From the NCBI GenBank assembly GCA_030730545.1, contig JANQUX010000341.1, positions 1 to 20,879 on the forward strand: a DNA stretch of 20,879 bases, read 5' to 3'. The notes beneath the pieces were generated by a model. That model had not been told where the DNA came from. It did no database searches and was given only the letters and a program-made list of their open reading frames with translations. Both the position numbers and the translations under genes were made by a program. Positions 7,352 to 15,383 of this stretch are shown piece after piece (the first letter of the stretch is position 1; every line of letters begins with the position of its first letter). This stretch comes from Maribacter sp. (GTDB lineage Bacteria > Bacteroidota > Bacteroidia > Flavobacteriales > Flavobacteriaceae).

Positions 7352-7753
7352 ATGTTTTCTAGAAATAAAAATACCTCCAAATTAGATTTAGAGCAGCATG
7401 AACTTTTAGAGAATGCTCAAAAAAGGGTTCGTCAAAAGAAGCGCTTATACACCCATTTTGTAGTTTTTTTAATAGGTAGTGTATTTTTGGTGCTGATCAA
7501 TAAAATATTAAAATACGGACAAGAATATAATTGGTTCGTATGGGCAATTACCTTTTGGGGATTTTTGTTTGTACTTCATATTTTCAATGTTTTCATAACC
7601 AATAAATTTATGGGTCAAGATTGGGAACGCGCTCAAAGAGAAAGATTAGTAGCAAAGCAAAAGAAACGCATTGCAGAAATGGAAAAAGAGATTGAACAGG
7701 ATTTAAAATTTCCTACCTCATTTGAACCCGAACCTAAAAAAAAATTACTTTGA
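7352..7753 (+). CDS. 2TM-domain protein
   Basis: The product has 133 residues. After a charged N-terminus (LDLEQHELLENAQKRVRQKKRLYTHF is mostly helical), two hydrophobic segments follow at about 36-51 (VVFLIGSVFLVLINKI) and 61-82 (NWFVWAITFWGFLFVLHIFNVF). A long basic/acidic helix comes next (WERAQRERLVAKQKKRIAEMEKEIEQDL). This is the pattern of the 2TM domain family, common in Flavobacteriia, sometimes as the N-terminal sensor part of LytTR/histidine-kinase proteins. Here it stands alone. Its TGA stop overlaps the TTG start of folA (TTGA at 7750-7753), so translation of folA is probably coupled to it. Function is unknown. Confidence 0.8.
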   Translation: MFSRNKNTSKLDLEQHELLENAQKRVRQKKRLYTHFVVFLIGSVFLVLINKILKYGQEYNWFVWAITFWGFLFVLHIFNVFITNKFMGQDWERAQRERLVAKQKKRIAEMEKEIEQDLKFPTSFEPEPKKKLL

Positions 7754-8244
7754 GCACACTTATAATGATAGCTGCTGCTGCAGAAAATAACGCATTAGGC
7801 AAAGACAACGATTTGCTATGGCATTTACCCGATGATTTTAAAAGATTTAAAAAATTGACGTCTGTTCATAAAATTATCATGGGCAGAAAAACATATGAAA
7901 GTTTCCCTAAGCCTTTACCGAACAGAACTCACATCATCATTACCAGAGATAAAAATTACTCGGTAGACTATGATGAATGTATTGTAGTACACTCTCTTGA
8001 TGAAGCTATAGACTTAGTTGACAATGAAATTGCCTTTATAATTGGTGGTGGAGAAATTTATAAGCAGGGTGAAAAACGTTCTGATAAAATTGAACTTACC
8101 CGTGTTCATGCCACTTTTGAAGATGCAGATACTTTCTTCCCTGAAATTGACGAAAACTATTGGATGTTAACGCAGCAGGAATTTCACCCAACAGACGAAA
8201 AACATAAATTATCTTTCACTTATTTGACTTACGTTAAAAAATAA
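7750..8244 (+). CDS. folA: Dihydrofolate reductase
   Basis: FolA reduces dihydrofolate to tetrahydrofolate with NADPH and closes the cycle opened by ThyA. The 164-residue protein has all the family marks: IAAAAENNALGKDNDLLWHLP at 7-27, the catalytic acid Asp29 in LPDDFKRFKKLT, KIIMGRKTYESFP at 41-53 for NADPH, a short IIITRD strand, and FIIGGGEIYKQ at 97-107. The start is the TTG at 7750, overlapping the upstream stop as TTGA. The next possible start, ATG 7765, would cut off most of the first beta strand (STLIMIAA), which aligns with ISLIAA of E. coli FolA, so the TTG is preferred. The gene converges on murI with only seven bases between the stops. Confidence 0.95.
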   Translation: MSTLIMIAAAAENNALGKDNDLLWHLPDDFKRFKKLTSVHKIIMGRKTYESFPKPLPNRTHIIITRDKNYSVDYDECIVVHSLDEAIDLVDNEIAFIIGGGEIYKQGEKRSDKIELTRVHATFEDADTFFPEIDENYWMLTQQEFHPTDEKHKLSFTYLTYVKK

Positions 8245-8251
8245 AATACGC

Positions 8252-9040
8252 TTAAAAGTCTTTAAAAGCTACACTCAAATTTGACTGTGGCATATTTAAA
8301 ATACTAGCTAGCACTTTTTCATCGCCATTGGTATAAAATTGGTGCAAACCCTGCTGTTTAGAACTGGTCAATAACTCGTTTTTCTCTAAAACCGTTTTCG
8401 TTTGTCGCGCCACTGCCTGACCAGAGTCTATAATAGTTACATTCTCTGGCAACATTTTTTTCAACAACGGAATTAAATATGGGTAATGGGTACAGCCCAA
8501 AACCAAATAATCCATCCCCTTTTCAAGCATAGGTTTTATATAACCTTCTAATAACTGGTATAATTCATCGCTTTGTAGGTTTCCGTTTTCGATCATCTCG
8601 ACCAAACCGGTGCCTCGTTGTTCTAACACGGTAATACCTGCAGCATGATTTTTTGACGTACTGTGAAACAGACTACTCGACAAGGTACCTTTGGTCGCCA
8701 ACACACCTACAATCTTAGATTTGGTATTTATAGCCGCAGGTTTTAATGCAGGCTCAATACCTATAAAAGGTATCGTATAGTTCGCCCTTAAATAATCTAT
8801 GGCGTTTGTAGTTGCGGTATTACAGGCAACAACTATAATTTTGCAACCTTGGCTTACTAAACATTCGGTATTTTTTATACTTAGCTCTAGAATTCGCTCT
8901 TCAGATTTTTCACCATAAGGCGCATTCTTACTATCTGCCAAATAAATACAATTTTCATTTGGCAAAAGTTCTTGTATTTCGCCCCATATAGATGTGCCGC
9001 CAATACCAGAATCAAAAATACCTATATGCCTATCATCCAT
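8252..9040 (-). CDS. murI: Glutamate racemase
   Basis: MurI interconverts L- and D-glutamate, supplying D-Glu for peptidoglycan. The 262-residue protein shows the two catalytic cysteines in their normal settings, Cys73 in VVACNTATT and Cys183 in VLGCTHYPYL, plus the substrate-site motif FDSGIGG at 9-15 and the ADSKNAPYGEK segment at 35-45. Length and motifs are standard. The ATG at 9038-9040 follows the pafA stop by one base, so the two genes are co-transcribed and probably translationally coupled. The C-terminal codons face the end of folA with no terminator between. Confidence 0.96.
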   Translation of the reverse strand: MDDRHIGIFDSGIGGTSIWGEIQELLPNENCIYLADSKNAPYGEKSEERILELSIKNTECLVSQGCKIIVVACNTATTNAIDYLRANYTIPFIGIEPALKPAAINTKSKIVGVLATKGTLSSSLFHSTSKNHAAGITVLEQRGTGLVEMIENGNLQSDELYQLLEGYIKPMLEKGMDYLVLGCTHYPYLIPLLKKMLPENVTIIDSGQAVARQTKTVLEKNELLTSSKQQGLHQFYTNGDEKVLASILNMPQSNLSVAFKDF

Positions 9041-9041
9041 A

Positions 9042-10709
9042 TTATTTAAACACCTCTGTTATAGGTTTACCGGTTGTACCGTTTGGGAAAGATATACCTA
9101 ACAGCGCCGAAATAGTAGGAGCAATATCAGGAATCTCTGTTCTGTTAATAGTCGATCCTGGCTTTATACCCAAACCATAAAATAATAATGGCGCGTGTGT
9201 ATCGTAGATTTGTGGCGAACCATGTGTTGAGCCAGTAGAACCGTAAGAAATAAAACCAGGCTTCAATACTACCAATACATCACCTGATCGCTTTTGGTTA
9301 TAACCATTCTGCAAAATATAAGGTATACCAGAAGTATAATTAGTACTCCACATTTGATTTGCAGTATACACTCTATCAATAGCATCGTAATCTAAAATTT
9401 CTTGCGCTATTTCAACTTGAACTTCTGCCAGACTTAAATCTAGATTTTTTACAATTTTATGATCTAAAAATATTTGATCGTTAGAATAGTTTTTAACTAT
9501 ATCTTCTGTACCATACTTATACTGCAAAAACTCGGCTAACCTCTTTTTATTCGCTGCTGTTTCTATATAACCAGATGGTATTTTTACACTCTTTAAATAC
9601 GTTGGCACTTCAATAGCCGCATGGTCTGCTGTTAAAAATAACGTGTATTGCCCTTCACCTACATTCTTATCTAATGCTTTAAATAATCTTTCTAAATCTG
9701 CATCTAACCTTAAATAAGTATCTTGAACTTCTTTAGAATTTACCCCATACATATGCCCAACATAATCGGTACTTGAAAAACTTACTGCAAGAAAATCTGT
9801 AATATCATCTTTACCCAAACCTTCTTGCTTTAATGCCTCTATAGCAAAATCTGCAGTTAATGAATTACCAAATGGCGTTGCTTTAATTATATCAAAATCT
9901 TTGGTTTTGTCTAATAATGCAGGAGTATTATGGGGGAATGAGGTTGTAGATTCTCCTTCAAATTTTCCTTCAAAGAGGTTAATATCGGTTCCACTTTCTT
10001 TGTATTCTTTAATATCTTTTAGCGTATTCCATTCTCTTTTATACGATTGTGCCGTACCAGATGAATTAAAATCATTAACCCATTTTGGTAGCTCGTTCAT
10101 GTAATAAGAACTTGTTATCCAATTCCCTTCATTTGCACCATGAAACCAATACGCTGCATTAGCCGTGTGCCCACCAGGTAAAACCGCACCTCTGTCTTTT
10201 AGTGCAATGGCAATGGTCTTACCTTGCATTTGGTTATTTAAGCGTAATTCGTCTGTTATTGTAGTTACCCCCATACGGTGAGGTGACATTTGCCCCGCAT
10301 CTGAAGTTGTACCTACAGATGTGTACGAATCATCGCCGGCACAATACACACTTTTATCTAATTCTTTATCATACCAATTGTTTCCGATAATGCCATGTAC
10401 TGCTGGCGTTGTGCCTGTATATACAGAAGTATGCCCAGGTCCTGTGCTTGTAGGTGCATAATTAAAATGATTATTCTTGCAATTAAAGCCTTGCTCTACA
10501 AGTCTTTTAAATCCGTCATTTCCAAAATGATCATAAAAACGGGTTAGATAATCATATCGCATTTGGTCTACCACAATACCAACCACCAATTTTGGCTTCA
10601 CCCGTAATAAATTGTCGGTCGAATTATCTTTGTTTTTCTTTTGCGCTGTTAAACTACTTGTCAACAACAATGTAACCATCAATAATGATGCACTTAAATA
10701 TTTTTTCAT
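9042..10709 (-). CDS. pafA: Secreted alkaline phosphatase of the PafA type
   Basis: The 555-residue protein begins with a Sec signal peptide (MKKYLSASLLMVTLLLTSSLTAQ) and should act in the periplasm or at the surface, releasing phosphate from phosphomonoesters. It is an alkaline-phosphatase-superfamily enzyme with PafA features: Asp48 in VVDQMRYDY, the nucleophile Thr89 in PTSTGPGHTS, Asn110 in GIIGNNWYD, the substrate pair Lys171 and Arg173 in LKDRGAVLPGGH, and metal ligands Asp315/His319 (STDYVGH), Asp362/His363 (TADHAA) and His504 (DTHAPLL). The frame is open nine codons further up, but ATG 10709 gives a clean signal peptide and the extension would run into a promoter-like box. Its stop is one base from the murI start. 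PafA enzymes are known to be less dependent on phosphate starvation than PhoA. Confidence 0.93.
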   Translation of the reverse strand: MKKYLSASLLMVTLLLTSSLTAQKKNKDNSTDNLLRVKPKLVVGIVVDQMRYDYLTRFYDHFGNDGFKRLVEQGFNCKNNHFNYAPTSTGPGHTSVYTGTTPAVHGIIGNNWYDKELDKSVYCAGDDSYTSVGTTSDAGQMSPHRMGVTTITDELRLNNQMQGKTIAIALKDRGAVLPGGHTANAAYWFHGANEGNWITSSYYMNELPKWVNDFNSSGTAQSYKREWNTLKDIKEYKESGTDINLFEGKFEGESTTSFPHNTPALLDKTKDFDIIKATPFGNSLTADFAIEALKQEGLGKDDITDFLAVSFSSTDYVGHMYGVNSKEVQDTYLRLDADLERLFKALDKNVGEGQYTLFLTADHAAIEVPTYLKSVKIPSGYIETAANKKRLAEFLQYKYGTEDIVKNYSNDQIFLDHKIVKNLDLSLAEVQVEIAQEILDYDAIDRVYTANQMWSTNYTSGIPYILQNGYNQKRSGDVLVVLKPGFISYGSTGSTHGSPQIYDTHAPLLFYGLGIKPGSTINRTEIPDIAPTISALLGISFPNGTTGKPITEVFK

Positions 10710-10733
10710 TTTGATACTGGTGAGATTGAAACG

Positions 10734-10741
10734 CAAAAGTA
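10734..10741 (-). promoter_or_regulatory. Candidate -7 box for pafA-murI
   Basis: The minus strand reads TACTTTTG, an exact TAnnTTTG match, 24 bases before the pafA ATG at 10709. No clear TTTG lies 19 bases above it. It sits in the 117-base divergent gap between pafA and mlaE; I could not find an equally good box for mlaE. Confidence 0.4.
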
Positions 10742-10826
10742 AATAATTTCGACGTTTAAAGATTAAACGGAGGTTAAATCAAGTCCTTTATTGTTATTTT
10801 TACGATAAGAAATTTATTTGTAACGA

Positions 10827-11564
10827 ATGAACTATTTAGCATCTGTAGGAAGCTATGCAATTATGATCCGCGAGGTTTTTAAAAAACCTACGAAATGGAG
10901 AATAATGAAATCACTTATATTTAAGGAAATAGATGAGCTGATCTTTAGCTCATTGGGTATTATTATATTCATCTCCTTTTTTATAGGTGCCGTTGTAGCT
11001 ATACAAACTGCCCTTAACCTTACCAACCCATTAATACCGAGAAATCTTATTGGTTTCGCGACACGGCAATCTGTAATATTAGAGTTTGCGCCTACATTCG
11101 TTTCTATAATTATGGCTGGTAAAGTGGGATCTTATATTACATCTAGTATCGGTACCATGAGGGTTACCGAACAAATCGATGCGCTTGAGGTAATGGGTGT
11201 AAACTCTTTAAATTACTTAGTATTCCCAAAAATAATTGCAATGCTTTTTTACCCTTTTGCAATTGCAATTTCTATGTACGTCGGAATATTCGGAGGATGG
11301 ATGGCCGGTGTTTTCGGCGGATTCTTAACTAGTGAAGATTTTATAACCGGACTACAAACAGATTTTGTACCCTTTCATATCGGATATGCATTTGTAAAAA
11401 CATTAATTTTTGCCTTTGTAATTGCTACCATACCATCATTTCATGGCTTTTATATGCGTGGCGGTGCTCTAGAGGTTGGTAAAGCAAGTACGACCGCGTT
11501 CGTTTGGACGAGTGTTGTAATTATCATACTCAACTACATATTAACGCAACTTTTACTAGGATAA
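10827..11564 (+). CDS. mlaE: MlaE-family ABC transporter permease
   Basis: The 245-residue protein is an MlaE/YrbE permease, the membrane part of MCE-type lipid transporters that move phospholipid between inner and outer membranes. After an amphipathic N-terminal helix it has about five hydrophobic spans. The family's signature stretch is clear: FISFFIGAVVAIQTAL, then EFAPTFVSIIMAGKVGSYITSSIGTMRVTEQIDALEVMGVN at about 90-131, and later GFYMRGGALEVGKASTTAFVWT at 211-232. Its TAA shares one base with the ATG of mlaF (TAATG), so the two are translationally coupled. No MCE (MlaD) substrate-binding gene follows. Confidence 0.92.
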   Translation: MNYLASVGSYAIMIREVFKKPTKWRIMKSLIFKEIDELIFSSLGIIIFISFFIGAVVAIQTALNLTNPLIPRNLIGFATRQSVILEFAPTFVSIIMAGKVGSYITSSIGTMRVTEQIDALEVMGVNSLNYLVFPKIIAMLFYPFAIAISMYVGIFGGWMAGVFGGFLTSEDFITGLQTDFVPFHIGYAFVKTLIFAFVIATIPSFHGFYMRGGALEVGKASTTAFVWTSVVIIILNYILTQLLLG

Positions 11565-12331
11565 TGATAGAAGTACGAGACATACATAAATCTTTTGGCG
11601 ATGCTCATATTCTTAAAGGGGTTACCACCACATTCGAAAAAGGCAAAACCAATTTGATCATTGGACAAAGTGGATCGGGTAAAACCGTATTTCTTAAATG
11701 TCTTTTAGGCTTATTCATTCCCGAAGAAGGTGGTATCGTCTATGACGGAAAATTATATGCCGACCTTTCTAATGACGAGAAACGCGATTTAAGACAAGAA
11801 ATGGGCATGGTATTTCAAGGTAGCGCCCTGTTTGATAGTATGACGGTTGAAGGTAATGTAATGTTCCCTTTAGAAATGTTTACCAAACAGTCTAAATCTG
11901 AAATGAAAGACCGTGTAGATGCTGTTCTAAAAAGAGTTAATCTAATTGATGCGCATCATAAATTTCCTTCTGAGATTTCTGGTGGTATGCAAAAGCGTGT
12001 AGCCATTGCTCGTGCGATTGTTATGAATCCGAAATATCTTTTTTGTGACGAACCTAATTCTGGTCTAGACCCTAAGACAGCTATTCTTATTGATGATTTG
12101 ATTAAAGAAATTACCGAAGAATACAATATCACCACGGTTATAAATACCCATGATATGAACTCGGTAATGCAAATAGGAGAAAAAATAATTTTCCTTAAAG
12201 ACGGACTTCTAGAATGGGAAGGAACCAAAAATGAAATCTTTAAGACCGATAATGAAGCGGTAACAAATTTTGTCTATTCATCTGACCTTTTCAAAAAAGT
12301 ACGTCAAATGTATATTCAAGAACAGAATTAA
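11564..12331 (+). CDS. mlaF: MlaF-family ABC transporter ATP-binding protein
   Basis: The 255-residue ATPase drives the MlaE permease. All nucleotide-binding motifs are intact: Walker A GQSGSGKT at 34-41, Q-loop Gln85 in MVFQGSALF, signature ISGGMQKRVAIARA at 138-151, Walker B YLFCDEPNSGLDP at 158-170, and the switch His196 in INTHDM. GALFDSMTV-like sequence after the Q-loop is typical of MCE-system ATPases. ATG 11564 is chosen because the family begins right at IEVRDIHKSFGD and it overlaps the mlaE stop; the frame is open 20 codons further up, inside mlaE. Its TAA (12329-12331) overlaps the TAA of the convergent DUF389 gene. Confidence 0.93.
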   Translation: MIEVRDIHKSFGDAHILKGVTTTFEKGKTNLIIGQSGSGKTVFLKCLLGLFIPEEGGIVYDGKLYADLSNDEKRDLRQEMGMVFQGSALFDSMTVEGNVMFPLEMFTKQSKSEMKDRVDAVLKRVNLIDAHHKFPSEISGGMQKRVAIARAIVMNPKYLFCDEPNSGLDPKTAILIDDLIKEITEEYNITTVINTHDMNSVMQIGEKIIFLKDGLLEWEGTKNEIFKTDNEAVTNFVYSSDLFKKVRQMYIQEQN

Positions 12332-13695
12332 CCCTTCTCTGTAGGCACTTCTTTAATCTGAATATTCTTATTACTCAATCTTAAACGCAACCAATTTTGT
12401 AGCTTGGTCATATCTTTAACCGTTTCTGCTCTTTTAGCTTCCTTCTTCCAGGTTACCTCAAATAATGGTATACTATCTGTTTTGGCAAAATCTGTTGAAA
12501 TCAAATAAGCATAACCTATTCGTTCTAAATTTTCATAATTTGTTTTCGCCTCAAGACTAATTTCTTTGAAAGGAATCTGATTTGATGATATTTGATTTAA
12601 ACGTACCAATTCACTTTCTAAAAGCTGAATTTTCTCGTCTTTAGTAGTAAGAATACTTTTCTGTGACTCATAAAGCTCATTAACATATTTCAGCTCATTT
12701 GCTTCGTCACTTTTAGAACCTTGAACAACGCTAAGCTCAGTTCCTTGTAATTGTTTGTATTCTGCCATTTGGGCACGCCAGGTAGCAATTACATTGTCCG
12801 GTATGCCATCATTACCCATGAAAACCAATTCAATTTTAGACTTACCTTCAGCATCATAGTCTACCTCACTAAAATCTTTCAAAAATTTACCTTCACCCGA
12901 AAATTGGTATGGCACTATTTTTTCCGTTATAAAAGTTTCTGCATCTCTATTGAATAACGATTTTTTGAAAACGCTGTAAAAAGTAAATCCCGCAGGTATC
13001 ATTACCAGTATAGCTAATAAGGACGCTAGTCTACCTATTAATTTTCTTCGCTGCGAATTCACATAGCGAACCATTGGAAATTTTAATAGCTTAATAACCA
13101 AGAAGGTTGCAAGGGCTATAAATATGGTATTGATAATAAACAGATACATCGCACCTGATGCATAATTCCAATTACCAATTGCCAGACCACCAAAAAATGC
13201 AATTAAAACATCTCTAATACCAGGTTCAGTTCTAGCTAAAAGTTCTGAAGACTCATCTCTAAGCGGAAAAAACCTATAGAACAAATAGGCTGTTATTACA
13301 CTTAAAACTACCATTACGGCAAAGTTCTTCAATGATCTCTTTAGCGTGTCAATGTCATTTATTGCCACAGACATGCCAATACCTAAAATAGGCCCCATCA
13401 ATGGAGAAATTAACATCGCACCAATAACAACAGCTGTAGAATTGGCATTAAGACCAATTGATGCAATAAAAATAGAACAAATCAAAATCCAAGAAGTATG
13501 CCCCTTAAAAGGTATATCGGCAATAATAGCTTCTTTCGTAGCCTGCTGATCAGTATTGGTTCTGATATCCAACAACTCAGAAAGAAACGTTTTAACACTA
13601 CCTAAAAGACCTTGAAAATCTTTTTTTACTTCTTCACTACCACTACCCTCATTACTATTAGGGGTAATATTATCTTGATTAAGATTGTTCTCCAT
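12328..13695 (-). CDS. DUF389 membrane protein with apparent internal deletion
   Basis: The 455-residue protein begins with a polar tail, then a DUF389 membrane domain. Typical sequence is seen at 66-115 (WILICSIFIASIGLNANSTA, then VVIGAMLISPLMGPILGIG) and at 160-205 (RDVLIAFFGGLA, then IGNWNYASGAMYLFIINTIF). Between Ala172 and Ile173 I would expect about 30-40 more residues, including the usual GVAIATALMPPL motif and a membrane span; they are absent though the frame is intact. One more helix follows at about 222-241, then a large soluble C-terminal part (245-455) with a likely coiled coil near 330-370. The function of DUF389 proteins is unknown. It is the last gene of a five-gene run, two bases after manC. 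The deletion call rests on my recall of the family, not on an alignment. Confidence 0.82.
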   Translation of the reverse strand: MENNLNQDNITPNSNEGSGSEEVKKDFQGLLGSVKTFLSELLDIRTNTDQQATKEAIIADIPFKGHTSWILICSIFIASIGLNANSTAVVIGAMLISPLMGPILGIGMSVAINDIDTLKRSLKNFAVMVVLSVITAYLFYRFFPLRDESSELLARTEPGIRDVLIAFFGGLAIGNWNYASGAMYLFIINTIFIALATFLVIKLLKFPMVRYVNSQRRKLIGRLASLLAILVMIPAGFTFYSVFKKSLFNRDAETFITEKIVPYQFSGEGKFLKDFSEVDYDAEGKSKIELVFMGNDGIPDNVIATWRAQMAEYKQLQGTELSVVQGSKSDEANELKYVNELYESQKSILTTKDEKIQLLESELVRLNQISSNQIPFKEISLEAKTNYENLERIGYAYLISTDFAKTDSIPLFEVTWKKEAKRAETVKDMTKLQNWLRLRLSNKNIQIKEVPTEKG

Positions 13696-13697
13696 AT

Positions 13698-14777
13698 TTA
13701 AGCGAATTCATCACCAAAGGTATCTTTTACCTTATTTAAAACTTGTTTAATGTCTTGTTCTTTTGTCTTTGGGTAAATCAAAAGTACTTCATCTTTATCA
13801 ACTATTATATAATCACTTAGGCCATCTACAACAACAACTTTACCTGCTTTAGACCTAATCATGTTACCATTAGCATCTTGCGCTATCACTTTTGCATTTA
13901 CTATGGCATTTTCATTCTTATCTTTATCTAACTTATCATATAAAGAGCCCCAAGTACCTAAATCATTCCAATCAAAAGTTGCTTCTTTTACGTAAATAGC
14001 TTCTGAATTTTCTAATATGGCATAATCAATTGAGATATTTTCTGCCTTAGGATAGTTTTCAGATATAAATTTCTTTTCATCATCGGTATTGTAACACACT
14101 AAACCATCTCTAAACAATGCATATTGTTTCGGTTGAAAATTTTGAAATGCGTTAACAATTGTCTTTGCACTCCACATGAAGATTCCCGCATTCCATAAAA
14201 AATTCCCTTGTGCTAGAAAATCTTTTGCAGTCTCGTAGTCTGGCTTCTCTCTAAACTGATTTACCTTTTTAATTTGTGCCTTATCTGCCTTATTATATTC
14301 TATATAACCAAAACCTGTATTAGGAAAAGAAGGTTTTATACCTAGCGTACATAAAACATCTTCAGTTTCGCATTTCTTAAAACAAGCTATAACATCTTTT
14401 GCAAATGCATCTTCATCTTCGATCCAATGATCACTCGGTGCCACAATCATTACGGCATCTTTGTTCATTTTCTGAATTTTCATTGCAGCATATAAAATAC
14501 AAGGCGCCGTATTTCTCATGGCTGGCTCAAGAACAACTTGCTCTTGTTTTACCATCGGCAATTGCTCCAATACTAAATCATTATAGCGTTCATTGGTAAG
14601 AATCAAAATATTTTCGGTAGGCACAAATTTGTTCAACCTCTGAAACGTTTTTTGAATTAGGGTATCACCTGTACCCAACATATCATGAAATTGTTTCGGA
14701 TTGTCACTTGTACTTATTGGCCAGAATCTAGACCCTACTCCTCCTGCCATTAAAACGGCGTAATAATTTTTTTTCAT
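13698..14777 (-). CDS. manC: Mannose-1-phosphate guanylyltransferase
   Basis: This enzyme makes GDP-mannose from mannose-1-phosphate and GTP, for polysaccharide and glycan synthesis. The 359-residue protein has the nucleotidyltransferase signature LMAGGVGSRFWPIS at 9-22 with PKQF at 27-30, EPAMRNTAP at 84-92, the metal-site VAPSDHWIED at 112-121, FPNTGFGYIEY at 151-161, FREKPD at 175-180 and LWNAGIFMW at 194-202. DWNDLGTWGSLY closes the sugar site. It lacks the phosphomannose-isomerase domain found in bifunctional ManC proteins. It is one base after sprT and two bases before the DUF389 gene, within a tightly packed operon. Confidence 0.94.
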   Translation of the reverse strand: MKKNYYAVLMAGGVGSRFWPISTSDNPKQFHDMLGTGDTLIQKTFQRLNKFVPTENILILTNERYNDLVLEQLPMVKQEQVVLEPAMRNTAPCILYAAMKIQKMNKDAVMIVAPSDHWIEDEDAFAKDVIACFKKCETEDVLCTLGIKPSFPNTGFGYIEYNKADKAQIKKVNQFREKPDYETAKDFLAQGNFLWNAGIFMWSAKTIVNAFQNFQPKQYALFRDGLVCYNTDDEKKFISENYPKAENISIDYAILENSEAIYVKEATFDWNDLGTWGSLYDKLDKDKNENAIVNAKVIAQDANGNMIRSKAGKVVVVDGLSDYIIVDKDEVLLIYPKTKEQDIKQVLNKVKDTFGDEFA

Positions 14778-14778
14778 G

Positions 14779-15381
14779 TCAGCTTTTTATTAATTCCACT
14801 TCAGCATTAGGTTGAAACAGAAACATCCTACCTGAGGATAATTCTACACATTCATAACGCTTAGTTCGTTTATTTCCTTTTTTAAATAATTTGCCATTAT
14901 AGATGCGAAACACACACCCAATCGGTAATTCGTAAACGTAAGTTTTTTCCGATTGTTGTTCATCGAATTGTTTTAAAGCAATAGATAATTGGGCATCGGT
15001 ACTACTACTTGCCTTCGGATTCTTAAAATGTCTAGCCAATAAAGGTAAAAGTTGCGAAGGAAATATCTCTGGTCGTATAAATGGTAGCATTAAATGCTGA
15101 AAGGTTTTTTTCCATTCTAATCCATGTGGCTTAATATGTCGACCATATTTCTCAAACGCCATTAAATGGGCGATCTCATGAATTAAAGTAATCAAAAATC
15201 GATACTTATTTAAAGACGCATTTACCGTTATTTGATGATTACCATCTTTTCGCCTTCTATAATCGCCATGCCTAGTAACCCGCTCATTCACGATTTTTAA
15301 ATGCACCTGACTAACTTTAATTAGCTCATAACATGGACTAACCGCTAATTCTGGAAGATATTTAGCTAACGTTTGTTGCAT
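14779..15381 (-). CDS. SprT-like zinc metalloprotease domain protein
   Basis: The 200-residue protein carries the SprT/Spartan-type zinc site: HEIAH at 68-72 with the third ligand His86 in KPHGLEWKKTF. This layout resembles the protease domain that in eukaryotic SPRTN clears DNA-protein crosslinks; the bacterial role is uncertain. The C-terminal region (about 150-200) has two cysteines (Cys153, Cys171 by my count) rather than the four of a complete zinc ribbon. No signal peptide, so it should be cytosolic. It lies between the SDR gene (two bases) and manC (one base) and is certainly part of that operon, though no functional link with sugar-nucleotide synthesis is evident. Confidence 0.85.
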   Translation of the reverse strand: MQQTLAKYLPELAVSPCYELIKVSQVHLKIVNERVTRHGDYRRRKDGNHQITVNASLNKYRFLITLIHEIAHLMAFEKYGRHIKPHGLEWKKTFQHLMLPFIRPEIFPSQLLPLLARHFKNPKASSSTDAQLSIALKQFDEQQSEKTYVYELPIGCVFRIYNGKLFKKGNKRTKRYECVELSSGRMFLFQPNAEVELIKS

Positions 15382-15383
15382 TT

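Noticed and set aside
10710..10736. Nine-residue extension of PafA
   Set aside because: It would bury the signal peptide start and run through the candidate promoter; ATG 10709 gives a clean signal sequence.
11504..11563. Longer MlaF starting inside mlaE
   Set aside because: The 20 extra residues are a shifted reading of the mlaE 3' end; the family starts at the ATG that overlaps the mlaE stop.
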